A stretch of 64,000 nucleotides of DNA from Glandiceps talaboti (GCF_964340395.1 NC_135549.1:1818501-1882500), one strand, 5' to 3'; shown: positions 45,460-58,199, counted from the stretch's first letter. A program made the numbers and translations. Notes: generated by a model not told the origin, from the letters alone.

Positions 45460-48400
45460 TAATTACATATATTATCCTTTCAGTAAATACTTTCTCCACA
45501 TTCTCTCCCAACTCCCAACAAATGTCAACTATCGAACGTATGTATTTTTATAATGAAGCCTCTTCCAAATAATTTAGGTGTAATTGAAGGACAATGAACA
45601 TTTTTAAGGTATTAGGAAAAAAAAAGTGTCTGTGAAAAAATGGACGAAAGACAGATTATTTATTTATTTATAATTAGCAATTATAATTCATCGTTATTTC
45701 CTTCTTTGGTCAACGAGAATCGTGCGTGACAATCATGCGCAACAACTCAACTAGACACTTTAGATACCAACTAAAGTCGTTTTACGGTATTCGGTACACG
45801 TAAAATGTCGCAGTCAAGGAGAGCGATAACCTTACTTGGTACTTGATTTGACCACGATAACATACATTATATTTACTGCTTATCGATGGCTAGCTTTACA
45901 ATATAATATACTGATCGTACATTAACCCCGAGTACCCCACCTCTGTACAGACATGCATTCCAAGGCTGGATGTACCGTGAGCTAATTCCCTTGATTGTAT
46001 ATGGATGCTAACCTTGCTTGAAACGATAAAGTTGGTGTCACAGTCACTCATGCTTCACGGTCGTGTTCTCTGATCAGTATTTGACACTCTGGTTATTTTG
46101 GTTTTACCAATATGTGTCCTTTTAGAACCTGCCTTTTCACTTCTGACACCTGTATTTCTCATTCGTTTTGTTTTGACTTCCACATGAACCAATTTATGTT
46201 TCTCTCCGCTGTCCATATTGTAATCCCACCTGTCTGTCTCGTAATCCCACCTGTCCATATATCTCGTCAGTCCAAATTGTATTAGTAGTCTAGGCCCATA
46301 ATCCATGTCAAGAAACAATAGTCTTTTCCATCTCGTTTACTAGGAGAACTTAGTATCAAAGGATGAAGACTTCCTGCCTTCGAAAGTTAATGCCATTTCA
46401 AAAACAAATTAATACATGTAATGAGTGAAAACATCTTAGATTTGTCACAAACTCTACATTGAAGAATCTAATCAGCCGGGACTTGAATCTACTCCCAACC
46501 CCACATTTAATGATTTTGTTTTGCTGCTCTTAAATACTCGTCTAAGTCATTTGGTCGTCTTTATGAATGTAATGTCACAATTCAATCCCACGTGTCTTTC
46601 TTTGTATAACCGAAAAGATATAACATCTCTATCGTAAATAAAAACACAGTGTCAATACCAGGTGGTACACAATTGGGGTTTATGGCCGATATGAATAGAC
46701 ATTCCTGAAGGAACGCGGAATTTGATTAGAAATCTGAAAGAAATGCCAACGTGTCTCTAGGCAGTGTGATTCGAGTATTAAAATCAGACGTTGATAGTAG
46801 TGATAGGAAGTAATGATTGCATTGATAAGGACAGATCTAAACATCCAAATTAACCTAAAGTTTTTAAGTATTCAATTTCGGATGACTTTCTGTTACTCAT
46901 CCCCGTACCGATTCGTCGTCTAATTCGCACAGTTGTGTCTCTTGTAATCCGTTGACCATGCAAGGTACGAGAGTTTAACATCTCGTGCGCATTTTTCTTC
47001 TGAAAATGTTCGTATGAACCTCCACCGTCAATAGATGCTGTTGTTTAATATTGGTTTTGTTATCAGTGGTGATATCATGTTCTTATCACTATGGAACTTC
47101 AGTCGCACGTGCGTGTTTCCCCCTCGTCGGAAGCATCGCGTCCAATCTTGGTCGAGGTTGGTACTTTGACCGGCACACATTTGACTACACCCTTTTTAGA
47201 TTGTGGCAATATTTTATACACAGTTCGTGTCATTGGAATTAACACATTTATATTCCGGACATCGAACTCAGCATACCTTTTACGTGTAATTAGCTAGACG
47301 TGTTTACCTGCTGTCGGCCGACATATTGACACCGACAGACATGAGGCGTACCTGATGTCTCGTGGAAGAATATATGAAAGATACGTTCTGATCAACATCA
47401 TACTCAATATTAGGGTTTATATTGCTTTACCAGTCACTTTCTTGTCAATGTACACCTGTCACCAATTATTGACGTATTGTACACTGTTGAATGTGTTTAT
47501 ATGGGCATACATAATGCAGCTTGGAAGTTATAGGAGTTTAGCTGTATATGGCAAAAAATAACAAAACTCCTGACCATGCCCAGTTAATTCCTATCAATCC
47601 TGGGCAAAATATTGTGAAAATGTCGTGAAATTCAGATGTGTTATAGGTGCAAGAATAGAGGTGATTGGTTTAAACGTTAAGACAACGTTGGAACAATACT
47701 CCAATCGTAGCCACACGAGATAAATTCCATGTAGTATTATACAGATGCTATATGCATGGGGAAACAATGTCAGTGATCTGGTTGTTTGCGCATGTTGTAA
47801 GTCAAACGATATTTTGAGAAGATAATATAGTCGTTATGGAGACATTCTGGAACACAGATGCGCATGCTTTCCTAGAGTTTAGTCAGATGGCCCAGACTAT
47901 TACGAACATAATGGTCTGAAAAGGGGTCTGGAGTACATGAATATTGCTTGAGTGTAATAAGGCGCTGCAATAATTTCTGTGTCCTTTTTTTATTTCTCTT
48001 TAGGCATTGCTAGAAGAGACATCAAATTGGAAAACACAGAACAATACGAAGATGGGAGTTTCCACAACGAATCAAAATCAGATGCAGAAGTCATTACTGA
48101 GTATCTGAAACCCATTGAAAACGGGCAAGATCCAAGCTATGATCAAAGCTTTCATCACCACTTGCAACGTTGTCAGACTGAAATCACTCAAACAGGTAAG
48201 ACGTCGTATATACCCAGACCACATTCACTGGTCTGGAGTGTCTGCATGAGCCGCGCCTGTCATGAATATTAAACGTATGACGGTAGAAGTAGGCTATATG
48301 TTAATGTTTTCAAATTGTCTTAAACGGTGTAATACTCCAGACCTAGAGTTTTCAGATACATTCATGTGTTTTAATCACAAGGAGTTTATAAAATGCTTAC

Positions 48401-49739
48401 ATGTATTTGCAATTAACCCGTAAGATACGACGTGTCATGTCATGTCATCTATTACAATGTAGTTGTTACTTCTCAGTGAAAGAGCCTGATTAGGGAAACG
48501 ACACAACGTATCTTGTGGTCTAACTTTTAATCTAATCTCATCAGTACTTGTACATCAAAGAAAGTTTTCATCATTTTCAGAGTGAGCACCTAGATAGTCA
48601 TCCCTGTGCTGCACAATGTCCTGCTAAAATTTCGATGCAAAGACGGCCCCATGTTTTTACCCAGAATACCAGTTCCCGTGTCAGAAGTGCAGATTGGTAA
48701 TATTCACGCCATTATTGTATTAACAGGTACTGGACACCAGCAAAATGATAGAAACAACCCTTCACTGGACTCGCCACCTCATGAGGTGGAACATGCTAAA
48801 GTTGTATTGACAACATTCCCAAACTCCACTAGAGATGTATTGAACAGTGTCAATTGTGACAACCACAGTAATAAGGTGGCTGCGCCGAATTCTGCCGAAA
48901 CGACCCAGTCACAAGAACAACAAAAGCAAATCGAAAGTACGAACATTAACAGGTACTCGACTGGCACGAGCTGGAAGCTTCCGCTTAAGAAACGAGACTG
49001 CATCCAGGCAGAACCTCCCCGAGCTAACCAATCAGAAGAGCGTACCTCCAGAAAAAGAAAACTGGACCCAGATTCTACGTGCTATGAAGATAAACCTGAA
49101 AAACATCTTAACATTGCATCAGATTGCAGAAATAGTCAAAGTAGTACAGTTATTGTTCAACTTCAGAAAGATTCTGAAGTAGACTCCACTGAATCATATG
49201 ATGTAGAAGCAAAATCTAGAGATTCTGTCACTGCAACAAGGTCTACAAACTCAAACTCGGGAGGATTTGCCTATGTCACTTCGATACATCCAGCACTTAC
49301 AGCTGGAGTACCAGTTTTCGCACTTCATCCATCAGGCTCCGGCTTTGTGCCACTTACTCTAAACCCATATCAACTTGCATCATCCATTGCAAACAGTACG
49401 GAGTTTGCTCCGGTCAATGACATGGCTCTGCTCCAACAGGGTGCCCCTTTTCCCAACATACCATCATTCCACCGTATGCCATTCCAACAGTCCCCGACTC
49501 CATTAGCCGTAGACACCCCTCCTCATGTACTCGTCTACGGCAACCCTGCAACTTTCCCTTATCTTTCCCAACCATATCCAGGATCTGGATTACCTTCACC
49601 AGCATCTTCCATGGGTTCCAATTCCAGCATATCTAGCTTATCAAGTTTATCCAGTATGGTAAGCTGTCATAGTTACTCTTCCCTTCCATCACAGTTTCCA
49701 TGGCAGAGTCCACTGGGAGACAGGCCGATATCTCACTGA
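40210..49739 (+). CDS. cwo-like: Clockwork-orange-like bHLH transcriptional repressor, six coding exons
   Basis: Exons by splice sites and phase: 40210-40277, 42128-42194, 42322-42423, 43372-43441, 48004-48195, 48727-49739; joined length 1512 nt (503 residues plus stop). The bHLH lies at about residues 48-100, with basic region [15 protein letters not shown], helix 1 [11 protein letters not shown] and helix 2 [19 protein letters not shown]. No Pro is present in the basic region, unlike Hairy/E(spl) proteins. The match is closest to insect clockwork orange and next to HELT and DEC. It is expected to bind E-boxes in the nucleus and to repress. A weak Orange-like segment may be [12 protein letters not shown] (exon 5). 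The long C-terminal region is Ser/Pro/Gln-rich and ends DRPISH, without WRPW or YRPW. Intron 4 is about 4.6 kb. Possible poly(A) signal at 51297. Family assignment is firm for bHLH and moderate for cwo. Confidence 0.85.
43442..48003. other. bHLH gene intron 4 (about 4.6 kb)
   Basis: Contains (TA)n runs at 45101-45159 and 45371-45456. A segment at 45176-45215 (TCTGATGATCGC, then GCGTGAAAC) resembles the centre of the foldback at 50358-50472. No nested gene is supported. Confidence 0.6.
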
Positions 49740-50357
49740 TAATTCGTATATCTGTTTTCATTTTGCTAGCTGATAATAGTCAATGATTAGCGCCCTTCCT
49801 CGACAAATGTACGCTGTACATAAGCTTTCGTCCAATCAAAACATAATGATATTCACACAGACAACGCGGGCTTTTTGCTTCCTGCCGCATGACGCATCGG
49901 ATATTTACCCCGATAAGATGATATTTAAGCAGACTTTTCTCTCTCACTATTTGCCTCTTCACCTGCATTTGCAAACGTTTATGTATGTCTGTGTGGATCT
50001 CCATCAGTAGGTTTACAGTTGGAAACCAATTCTGTATGTTGTGCTACAAAGTATTGTTTTGACAATGCATAACGATCGATCAGAAAAAGAATATGCCTAG
50101 AAATACGCCACTGTCAACCGCCATCACATTTTCACTCACAATCTAAACATGCTAGGAGTCATCATGTCAAACGATATCACAGTACAATGTCTTATTTTCT
50201 TCAGTTTTTGACCAGCAAAACTTATTTTTACATTGAGTATTTTAACTTATCTCGTATACATTCCATAATATATCAATATCGGCCAAATTTTGAAGTCCAG
50301 GCGATTCGTTAGTCAATGATCTCAATTCAATACGTCTTGAACTGCTAGAAAACAGTA
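49740..50357. other. Probable 3' UTR of the bHLH gene
   Basis: No coding signal. The first good AATAAA after the stop is near 51297, so the UTR may be long and may include the foldback at 50358-50735. Confidence 0.4.
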
Positions 50358-50735
50358 TCAAGCAAGATACATAGGAGCCGTTACACAGTGTTTCACGCCA
50401 TTGTGATTATCAGTCGTCTGATGATCGCAACAGCGTGAAACATTGTGTAACGGTTCCTGTGTATCTTGCTTAGACATTCGTGCCTTTTTTGCTACGTCTC
50501 ATCTAAATCGTCGACAAAGTCATCGCCTCTCTCCGTAGCGCTGGATACTAATGCGTACTGATAGGAACTGTGAGTGGCGAAGGCACGAACAATACTATAA
50601 CCGCGTACTGATTGAACGCGGTAACAGTAACAGTACGCGGTTACAGTATTTCTCCGGATCGGAGCAAGGCGACAACTTTAGTTTTAGATAAAACGTAGCA
50701 AAAAGGCACGAACGACTGCCTAATCTTGCTTAATA
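50358..50735. mobile_element. Compound foldback element (two adjacent hairpins)
   Basis: Hairpin 1 (50360-50472): the left arm AAGCAAGATACATAGGAGCC, then GTTACACAGTGTTTCACGC, pairs with GCGTGAAACATTGTGTAACG, then GTTCCTGTGTATCTTGCTT; the centre (ATTATCAGTCGTCTGATGAT) is itself palindromic. Hairpin 2 (about 50478-50718): TTCGTGCCTTTTTTGCTACG pairs with ACGTAGCAAAAAGGCACGAA, continuing inward for about 60 bp with mismatches around a CCGCGTACTG-rich centre. The sequence ATCTTGCTTA recurs at the right end (50729-50738). No protein is encoded. Confidence 0.75.
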
Positions 50736-50812
50736 CCGTGTTATTTACACCGCTCTGCATACATATATATTGAGCACTGTTTACTTCAGCATAGACATTT
50801 TACATATACTGA

Positions 50813-50814
<2 letters not shown>

Positions 50815-50856
<42 letters not shown>
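50815..50856. repeat. (TA)n microsatellite
   Basis: About 20 TA units. Confidence 0.95.
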
Positions 50857-50858
<2 letters not shown>

Positions 50859-51684
50859 GTGTGTGTGTATTTATATGTATGTATTTGTTCATAGATATGA
50901 CTTTAGAAGTAAAATATCTTCACAACGATTTGTATATACGAATGTTTGAGTAGTTTTTGTATTTCAGAAACTACGAACATAACACCACCTTTGAATAACT
51001 AATATTTCCTATCCCACACTTAAATTTGTTTTATGTTCTGATAAACATTCACCAAGTGAACCGACTGATCTAGCAATTGTAAACATACTGTAACCGTTGT
51101 ATTTTTCCCACCCACCCACTTCATACACACGAAAACATTGTACGGTGTGAATAGCTTGACTTGTAACCGTGTGCAATGGTTGCCAACTTAGTTTATTTGG
51201 TACATGTAAATAGCTTCGAAATCCATCGAGTTATCTAAATATTTTAAAATTCCAATTATGGCGAGAATTGTGTAATATTTACTGATTTAATCTTTAATAA
51301 ATTAATGATGAAATTGAAACTGAAGAACATGAATGTGTACTGATTTGTTACGATATGTTGGTGTAGGAAAGATGAACTTGAAATACATAACACTGTCGTT
51401 ATTATAATCCTTAGAATAATTTATTCATCTTTTGTGTTAAATATCCCCAAATGATAAGGCAGCACGGGCGATTTTACATCTGGAACGAAATTTCATGAAG
51501 CTACATAATTATTGAAGATTATTGAAAAAAGGAAATTATAGTCTCCATAAGAAATACTACTTTTACAGACCATAAGATTCGTTGTTGTGCACCCCTTCAA
51601 ATCACCGCTTTTAAAAACGCCCCTAAAGGCAAATCTTACAGAGGCCCCATCGTGAAAAGACCTCATCCATGCATGCAAAACATG
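50857..51684. other. Intergenic or distal 3' UTR, no gene seen
   Basis: Contains the AATAAA at 51297-51302. Nothing else supported. Confidence 0.45.
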
Positions 51685-51724
<40 letters not shown>

Positions 51725-51899
51725 TACATACAGACAGACAGAGACAGACGGACGGACGGACGGACAGACAGACAGACACACAGACACACAGGCAGACAGA
51801 CAGACAGACAGACACACACACATACATACATACATACATACATACATACATACATACATACATACATACATACATACATACATACATACATACATACAT
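51685..51899. repeat. Composite (AC)n, (ACAG)n, (ACGG)n, (ACAT)n array
   Basis: Serial blocks of related tetramers, the reverse-strand counterpart of the type at 37981-38270. Confidence 0.95.
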
Positions 51900-52384
51900 G
51901 TAATATTACATACATTTCCCTGGATTGAGTTGTGAAACCAGAAAAGGTTATTCGGCTGATTACATTGTTATCTTGTAATCGTTTATCTAGCTGTGTATCT
52001 CAGGAAATAAATACATTCTCCCATATTTACCAAGTCTAATAATCCATCATTTATACCGAAATGTATGTGGTCAATTCAAAATATGGAAAATAGACCAAAC
52101 CTAGGAAGAAAATTGCCTTCAACACTGTCGTTCACTGCACTGCCTATATATGTAAAAATCCATATTTCTATTCAGCAGTCATTGATTAATTGTGCATTGG
52201 GTTTGCAACAATGTATCCATACTATTTATTTATTAAGCCGTTTACACAAGAAGTGACATTGGCAAGAAAATATACCAAATGAAACACTGATGTTTACAAT
52301 GTCTTGAAAATATTGAGTATACATTGACCTCTTTATAAATAGTGTCAGTGAGGGCGCGCCACTCAACAAAATCTTGACAAAAAC
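51900..52384. other. Intergenic, no gene seen
   Basis: Short frames only. Confidence 0.5.
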
Positions 52385-52770
52385 TACATGTACTATGAAA
52401 CGCAGATGCCTTTCCTGAGGAGCTACAGGTACTATGAAACATATAGTTTTCGGCATTTCCAGCTGAGGAGCTACAGGTACTATGAAACATAGAGGCCTTT
52501 CCTGAGGAGCTACGGGTACAATGAAACATAGAGACGTTCCCTGAGGAGCTACGGGTACAATGAAATATAGAGGCCTTTCCTGAGGAGCTGCAGATACTAT
52601 GAAACATGGAGTCATCGCCCTTCCCTGAGGAGCTACGCTACGGGTACTATGGAGCATAGTTGCTTACCTTGAGGAGCTACAGGTACTATGGAACATAGAG
52701 GCCTTTCCCAAGGGGCTATAGATACTATGAAACATAGATGCATTTCCTGAGGAGCTTCGGGTACTATTGA
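52385..52770. repeat. 39-bp minisatellite, about nine to ten copies
   Basis: CCTGAGGAGCTAC recurs every 39 bp in the clean part (for example 52501, 52540, 52579) with GGTACTATGAAACATAGAG between. As 39 is 13 codons, minus-strand frames stay open and show a 13-residue repeat (FIVPVAPQERPLC-like). This is best explained by the repeat. Confidence 0.9.
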
Positions 52771-53860
52771 ACATAGAGTCATCAGCTAACAAGAGGGTGA
52801 AGAAACACACACTTCTCTCTGATTTGTATGCTCAGATGTAAGCTCTTTGAATGTAGGCAAATGTCACCAGGGTATATTTATTAAAAACACACCACATTTT
52901 TGAAAATTATTACTGGACTTTACTGAATACCCGTTTTCATTGTTTCTGATTTCAGTGATTTTTGGTGGAAGAGAAAGTATTTATATAAAAGCAGTCAGAT
53001 TTCTAAACATGTTAAACATAGCAATTTGAATTGTATAATATATAACACAGTAGTGCTTACAAATTAAAGGAAAGTTGTACATTTTACATTGAAAAATTCT
53101 ACACGTTCTGTAACATAATCAATATGTGACTTGTCGATCTGTCTACAAATGCATGATGTAATGAGTTTCAACATGCACATTTCCTTTGTTCTACCCATTC
53201 ACCAAAAAATAATATCCTTAGGAGTGGTAACAGGCTTTCCTTTAGTTCGCTGCCTTGTTTCTGTTCGTTTGTCTAGTAACATTTCATTTTAAAAAATACT
53301 TTTACCCCATATCGCTATTAATCCTATTTTTAGCTGTTTCCTCAAATTTAATTTTTTAACGTCATTTTGTTGTACTTTTTTATGTAGGAGGATTTTTAAA
53401 GCTTTCTCTATGATTTATATTACTTTCCATTTGTTTATATTGACTTTTTCTGAAATGGGTGTAAATAACAAATTGTGATAATAGTAATAGCAAATATATT
53501 TCTGTAATTGGCAAGAAGTCGACAATGGTCTATACTATTGATAAAGTGTCCTGAGAATAGAACTATATGACTCTATATATAATATCTAACTATAAGCTTA
53601 TGAATACTGTCATCCTTACAAAATACTGTCATCCTTACAAAATACTGTCATCCTTACAAAGGATATATGAATATGACTGAGGTCACTGACCTTATAAAGG
53701 TCATGATGAAATCGATTGCCAAGGACAAGACGGCCGTAACTTCAGGATAGGAATTACGCCTGTCTTGTTCTGGACCATCGGTATATAAACGGTAAAGCCA
53801 GGATGTTGAGTTGACATCCCGTTTCTTTTGGCGTGACGTCATATTTAATGGCAGTCTTGA
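52771..53860. other. Intergenic, 3' of the GT61 gene
   Basis: A 19-bp unit (AAAATACTGTCATCCTTAC) is present three times in tandem at about 53602-53658. No gene is supported; the right-hand end is probably the 3' UTR of the GT61 gene. Confidence 0.5.
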
Positions 53861-55216
53861 TCATTCCCTTGTCATCATTTCGACTTGGTCAAGTGCCACC
53901 ATCAACATTGATACATTAACATAAAGATCTCTATTAAATGTTATTGTTTTCTGGTGAAGTCGCCAGTAAGGAAATCCTAATAATTCAGACTGTGTCCAGA
54001 ATATATTTGTCCCTGATCGGCTCGGTCCCCCATAAGGCATTATTTCAATCACGGTCGTATGTGCCGGGGCAACAATCAAGTTGTAAAGTGCGCCACCATG
54101 GACAGCAATGATAGTACTAACGTTTGTATAAAACGCAACAGCTTCGTCGATATTCTCAAAACCTTTGTTTAGGATGATGAGACGTTCCTTGTATCGCTTC
54201 TTCAAAGCTTCGATTACATCCTCTTTGTTCAACATTCTTCGACCGACATTAAGTGTTCCCTGATCCCGAGTGATTAAGACTACGCGGCCAGCTCCAACCC
54301 GTTGCTTTGGAACTCCTAATACAGATCGCATATTGTCCCACAGTGACGGATGTAAAGGTGGTGTTCTGCAGGTATCGATCATGTAATCCGCAGAATATAT
54401 TTTGTCGCGCTCGTACCAGAGTACTCGGTCTAGGGAAATATTAAATTTCTGTAACATTTGATAAATGATTTCATCACGCGGTTTTTCTAACAGTAATTTT
54501 ACCGTCGGGATGCGGACAACGTCGTAGGCTTGAATCAGTTTCGGCATAGTACCATCGATAAAGTGTTGGTAGACGAACGCCTCCGGGATGATTAACGGAC
54601 ATAACACGTTCACATGTATGTCAGCTTGACGAGTTTTCCTGATAGAATCAACGTCACTAGTGTAACCACAATCATACGGCAACTGAAATGTACCGTTTTG
54701 AATAACATGAATTTCGCCATGCAACAAATCGGTTGTACGTGGCATCATCATCCGAATATTATCTGGCTCCGAACAGAAAACCTTTTCCTCATCAACTGAT
54801 AACAAATGGGGTGCACGAATTGTAAAATGTTCATAGTCTATTAAAATTTGTTTGGGTACGAGTTCGATGTCGTGAAATTCGTAAAGGTGAAACATTGTTG
54901 TGACGTGTGTATTTGACGTCTGAACCTGCCCATGAGAAATGTTTGCTGATTCTGTAGTATTGAGCCTTGAACGAGGATATGACCCTCTTCTTCTATATTG
55001 GAGGAAATCTGGTGACAACGTTCCATCGGATTGAATGCAACTTTCCCAATGTGATATAGTGGACACCGACAATTGTTGGCGTCTCAATTGCCGTGGATAC
55101 GAATTGGTAACTGCCACGTCAAGTTGATGATAATAGTAAAATTGTAGGAGTATGCATGTTGCTATGGTAACAAGGAAAATATTACGTTTCTTTAGCAACT
55201 TGAGAGTGGTTCGCAT
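53861..55216 (-). CDS. GT61-family glycosyltransferase (EOGT/POMGNT2/xylosyltransferase-like), type II membrane protein
   Basis: Single coding exon of 451 residues from the ATG at 55216 (MRTTLKLLKK). A good acceptor (TTATTCTTTCAG) lies just upstream, so a 5' UTR exon is likely. A short basic tail precedes one hydrophobic segment (IFLVTIATCILLQFYYY, about residues 13-29), then a stem with N-glycosylation sites. The C-terminal half has the GT61 (DUF563) pattern: VLLITRDQGTLNVGRR-type strand, GFENIDEAVAFYTNVSTIIA, the signature VHGGALYNLIVAP, then TTVIEIMPYG. Related enzymes act in the ER or Golgi and add GlcNAc or xylose to glycans or O-mannose/O-linked sites. The exact acceptor cannot be inferred. 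The frame is intact and the length is normal for the family. Confidence 0.85.
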   Translation of the reverse strand: MRTTLKLLKKRNIFLVTIATCILLQFYYYHQLDVAVTNSYPRQLRRQQLSVSTISHWESCIQSDGTLSPDFLQYRRRGSYPRSRLNTTESANISHGQVQTSNTHVTTMFHLYEFHDIELVPKQILIDYEHFTIRAPHLLSVDEEKVFCSEPDNIRMMMPRTTDLLHGEIHVIQNGTFQLPYDCGYTSDVDSIRKTRQADIHVNVLCPLIIPEAFVYQHFIDGTMPKLIQAYDVVRIPTVKLLLEKPRDEIIYQMLQKFNISLDRVLWYERDKIYSADYMIDTCRTPPLHPSLWDNMRSVLGVPKQRVGAGRVVLITRDQGTLNVGRRMLNKEDVIEALKKRYKERLIILNKGFENIDEAVAFYTNVSTIIAVHGGALYNLIVAPAHTTVIEIMPYGGPSRSGTNIFWTQSELLGFPYWRLHQKTITFNRDLYVNVSMLMVALDQVEMMTRE

Positions 55217-55288
55217 GCCTACCAATCGTTACCGTCTGAAAGAATAATCGGAAAAAACAAATTTCGGTATGCATCATTATAGCATATG

Positions 55289-55289
<1 letters not shown>

Positions 55290-55372
<83 letters not shown>
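55290..55372. repeat. (CTGT)n microsatellite
   Basis: About 20 units just upstream of the GT61 coding exon. Confidence 0.95.
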
Positions 55373-55373
<1 letters not shown>

Positions 55374-55602
55374 TATCTGTTGGCATTTGTTGTCCATTGT
55401 ATGCACAGTATTCGTAATCTTGACAAATTCATCTGCACTGAAGACCGCAGACAACTAAATGTAATCATTAATCGGCTCCTCTCAAGTGCTTGCACGTTTT
55501 ATGTAAATGTTTCTAAATATTGCCAATGGTCCGTTTGACACGAACATAATATAATTCAGTATGATCATAAGATTATATTCCTACTCAATTCCCATTGAAT
55601 AC

Positions 55603-55728
55603 CAAATGATATAGACTGTAAGATATGTCGTGACGTTCCGCCCTCACCGGCCACCTCTCACCCGTGGGAGGGATTGGCCGGTTTGAGGGCGCCCCGTCAC
55701 GGCGTATCTTACAGACTACAAATGATAT
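55603..55728. mobile_element. 106-107-bp palindromic MITE with 9-10-bp target-site duplication
   Basis: The direct repeat CAAATGATA(T) is at 55603-55612 and 55719-55728. The interior ends are inverted: TAGACTGTAAGATA on the left against TAGTCTGTAAGATA (complement) on the right. The arms continue through CGTGACG, CGCCCTCA and CCGGCCA blocks, about 40 bp each with few mismatches, around a short GTGGGAGGG centre. A 9-bp duplication with TAG-type ends would suit Mutator-like or hAT-like mobilisation. No coding capacity. Confidence 0.8.
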
Positions 55729-57785
55729 TGTTTAAACATTCATTTTTTAATTCAAAACATAAAACGCGTACGTACTGATATATACCATGAGCAATCCACA
55801 GATACATACTAAACAGACATAATATATACTAGTATGTAGTTTTTGACCTAAACAGACAACTTGTGAATGTTTTTAACATACTTGAATTAAAATTATACTC
55901 AAGCGAGGGAAGTGGATGAATTAGGTAGTTAACACGGCTAGAGAGCATTCAATATCAGGGGCCTAGCCTCCTGTAACATCACTGCCAGAATCAATGAGTT
56001 CACTGATTCAAAATTCTTCTAATGAGGGATAAACAACTTCAGCTTAATTCTGGAAAATGGTTATCCATGCAGTTTGTAAATAACACTTTTTAACAGCTCC
56101 TGTACTGTATCTCATTTGCCAATGTTTTATAGAAAAACAACTTGTATATGTAGCTTTGGGCCTAACACATGCATTGCCAAGGAATTTGAATTGAAGTGTT
56201 GTAGTTATCTTACGTGTAAGTACAGCACAAACACTCTCTAGTGGAGCCATAGCTACATAGTATTACGTTCTCAGCCAAAACTCATGTCACCTATACTATG
56301 GAAGTTTTCAGTATGCAAAACTGTGAACCAATATGGCAGTCTTGTTCATGCTTTGATCATATCACACGACAAAATGACAGATGATATGTACAGTAATACA
56401 TCATGTATGGATAGACATGGTGACCAGCACGAACTAGATCACAACAATGGTTGGTGTTATCTATTTAATATTAACTTGCATCGATCATAACCGTCACCAC
56501 ATCCTTAGTGTCAATTCAACTAAACACAGTACTAGTACGGTGCCACACAAAATCAACCATATTCTTTGAAAACACCGTTTTATCTGGTGTCGCCAAAACA
56601 TATTATGCAATGTTATGACACGACAAGATGAAGATAAGACACGTCATTACAAGAATGTCAACATATTACTACTATTAAATCGCGGCATTATCCCTATGTG
56701 CATCAAATTCGAAATGTGGATGCTAATGTGACAAACATTTTACAACTTCCACCAGATATACAGTTATACGTGTACCTGTTGCTCTACGTTCATTCACCTA
56801 GTAATGCATGTACTGGTAAACAAATCAACTGATCGGCCTGTCCTCGCATATATTCGTATTTCATTGTCTACATGAACACAGATGACAAAATATGTTCAAC
56901 ATACGTTGTTTTGGCGATGTCAGCTAGATGTATCAGGCCTTATATGTAATTGAATTTCTAGCAATGGCGACAAAATATGGCGGTCACACTGTGCATCCCC
57001 TGTCAAAGGTCATATGCGACATTTGTCGCCTTTATCAGAAGTTTTCCCGCCAAAAAAGTCAGACCAAACGTTCCATGAAAACAGATAGAAAACATATAGA
57101 GATCGATCTCGTCGCTTTAATACGATGTTTTAATTGAAATTCCGAATTTGAACTTCGAATCAAATCTTATTTTACGTTTTCGACCAGCGCAGTGCTCAAG
57201 TAGAACTCTGTTCCGTACTTTACCTCATGCCGTATGACCATAAAAAATACAACACAGTTCTCAACACCAGCCCAAAGGCCACCTTTACTTTGGGACACGA
57301 ATAGCGATTCGGTTGGATTTCGGAGAGCATATTCCTCATCACGCATAGGAAATTTAGAATAGTAACAATGAATTTGTGAAGTACTCGAACGTCTACTATT
57401 AATTAAAGGGAAATAAAAATACGTACCACAACACAACTCAACGACAATGAACGTACAACCCAGCCTGAGGCTCTTTGTATTGTCATTTATTGTCATGCGC
57501 AAATGAACAACTCGGGTTAAAATACAACCTGGAGAACATATATCAACTGTCGAAGCCGATATAAGAGCACTTCGCCAACCTTGATTCAGTTAAGTATGTG
57601 TACATGACAAGAGTGCACCCTCTCACCTGAAATTCGTTTCGTTTTTCTATTTACGATTTTAGTCAATAGAAACGCCGCCCTTATAATGTCAAGGATTGTT
57701 GTTCTCAACAGAACAAAGTAAAAAATTCCACTCACATAGAGATATCTACGGTATACTTTTAAACAATCTTTAGAGCGATAAAAGC
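55729..57785. other. Intergenic, no gene seen
   Basis: About 2 kb. Frames at 56928-57137 and 57167-57502 have no recognisable domain or splice support. Confidence 0.5.
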
Positions 57786-57836
57786 CGGCCGACCGACCGA
57801 CCGACCGACCGGCTAGCTGGCCGACTGACTAACTTT

Positions 57837-57918
<82 letters not shown>

Positions 57919-58199
57919 GACTGACTGACTGACTGACTGACTGACTGACTGACTGACTGACTGACTGACTGACCGACAGACTGGTTAGCTGGCTGACTGA
58001 CTGACTGGCTGGTTGGCCGACTGACTAACGCTCTAACTAACTGACTGACGTTCTAACTGACTGAGTACATGTAGCTGACTGAGTAGCTAACTAACTGACT
58101 GACTGAGTAGCTGACTGACGGACTGACTGACTGACTGATTGACTGACTGACTGACTGACTGACTGACTGACTGACTGAGGTGACTGACTGACTGACTGA

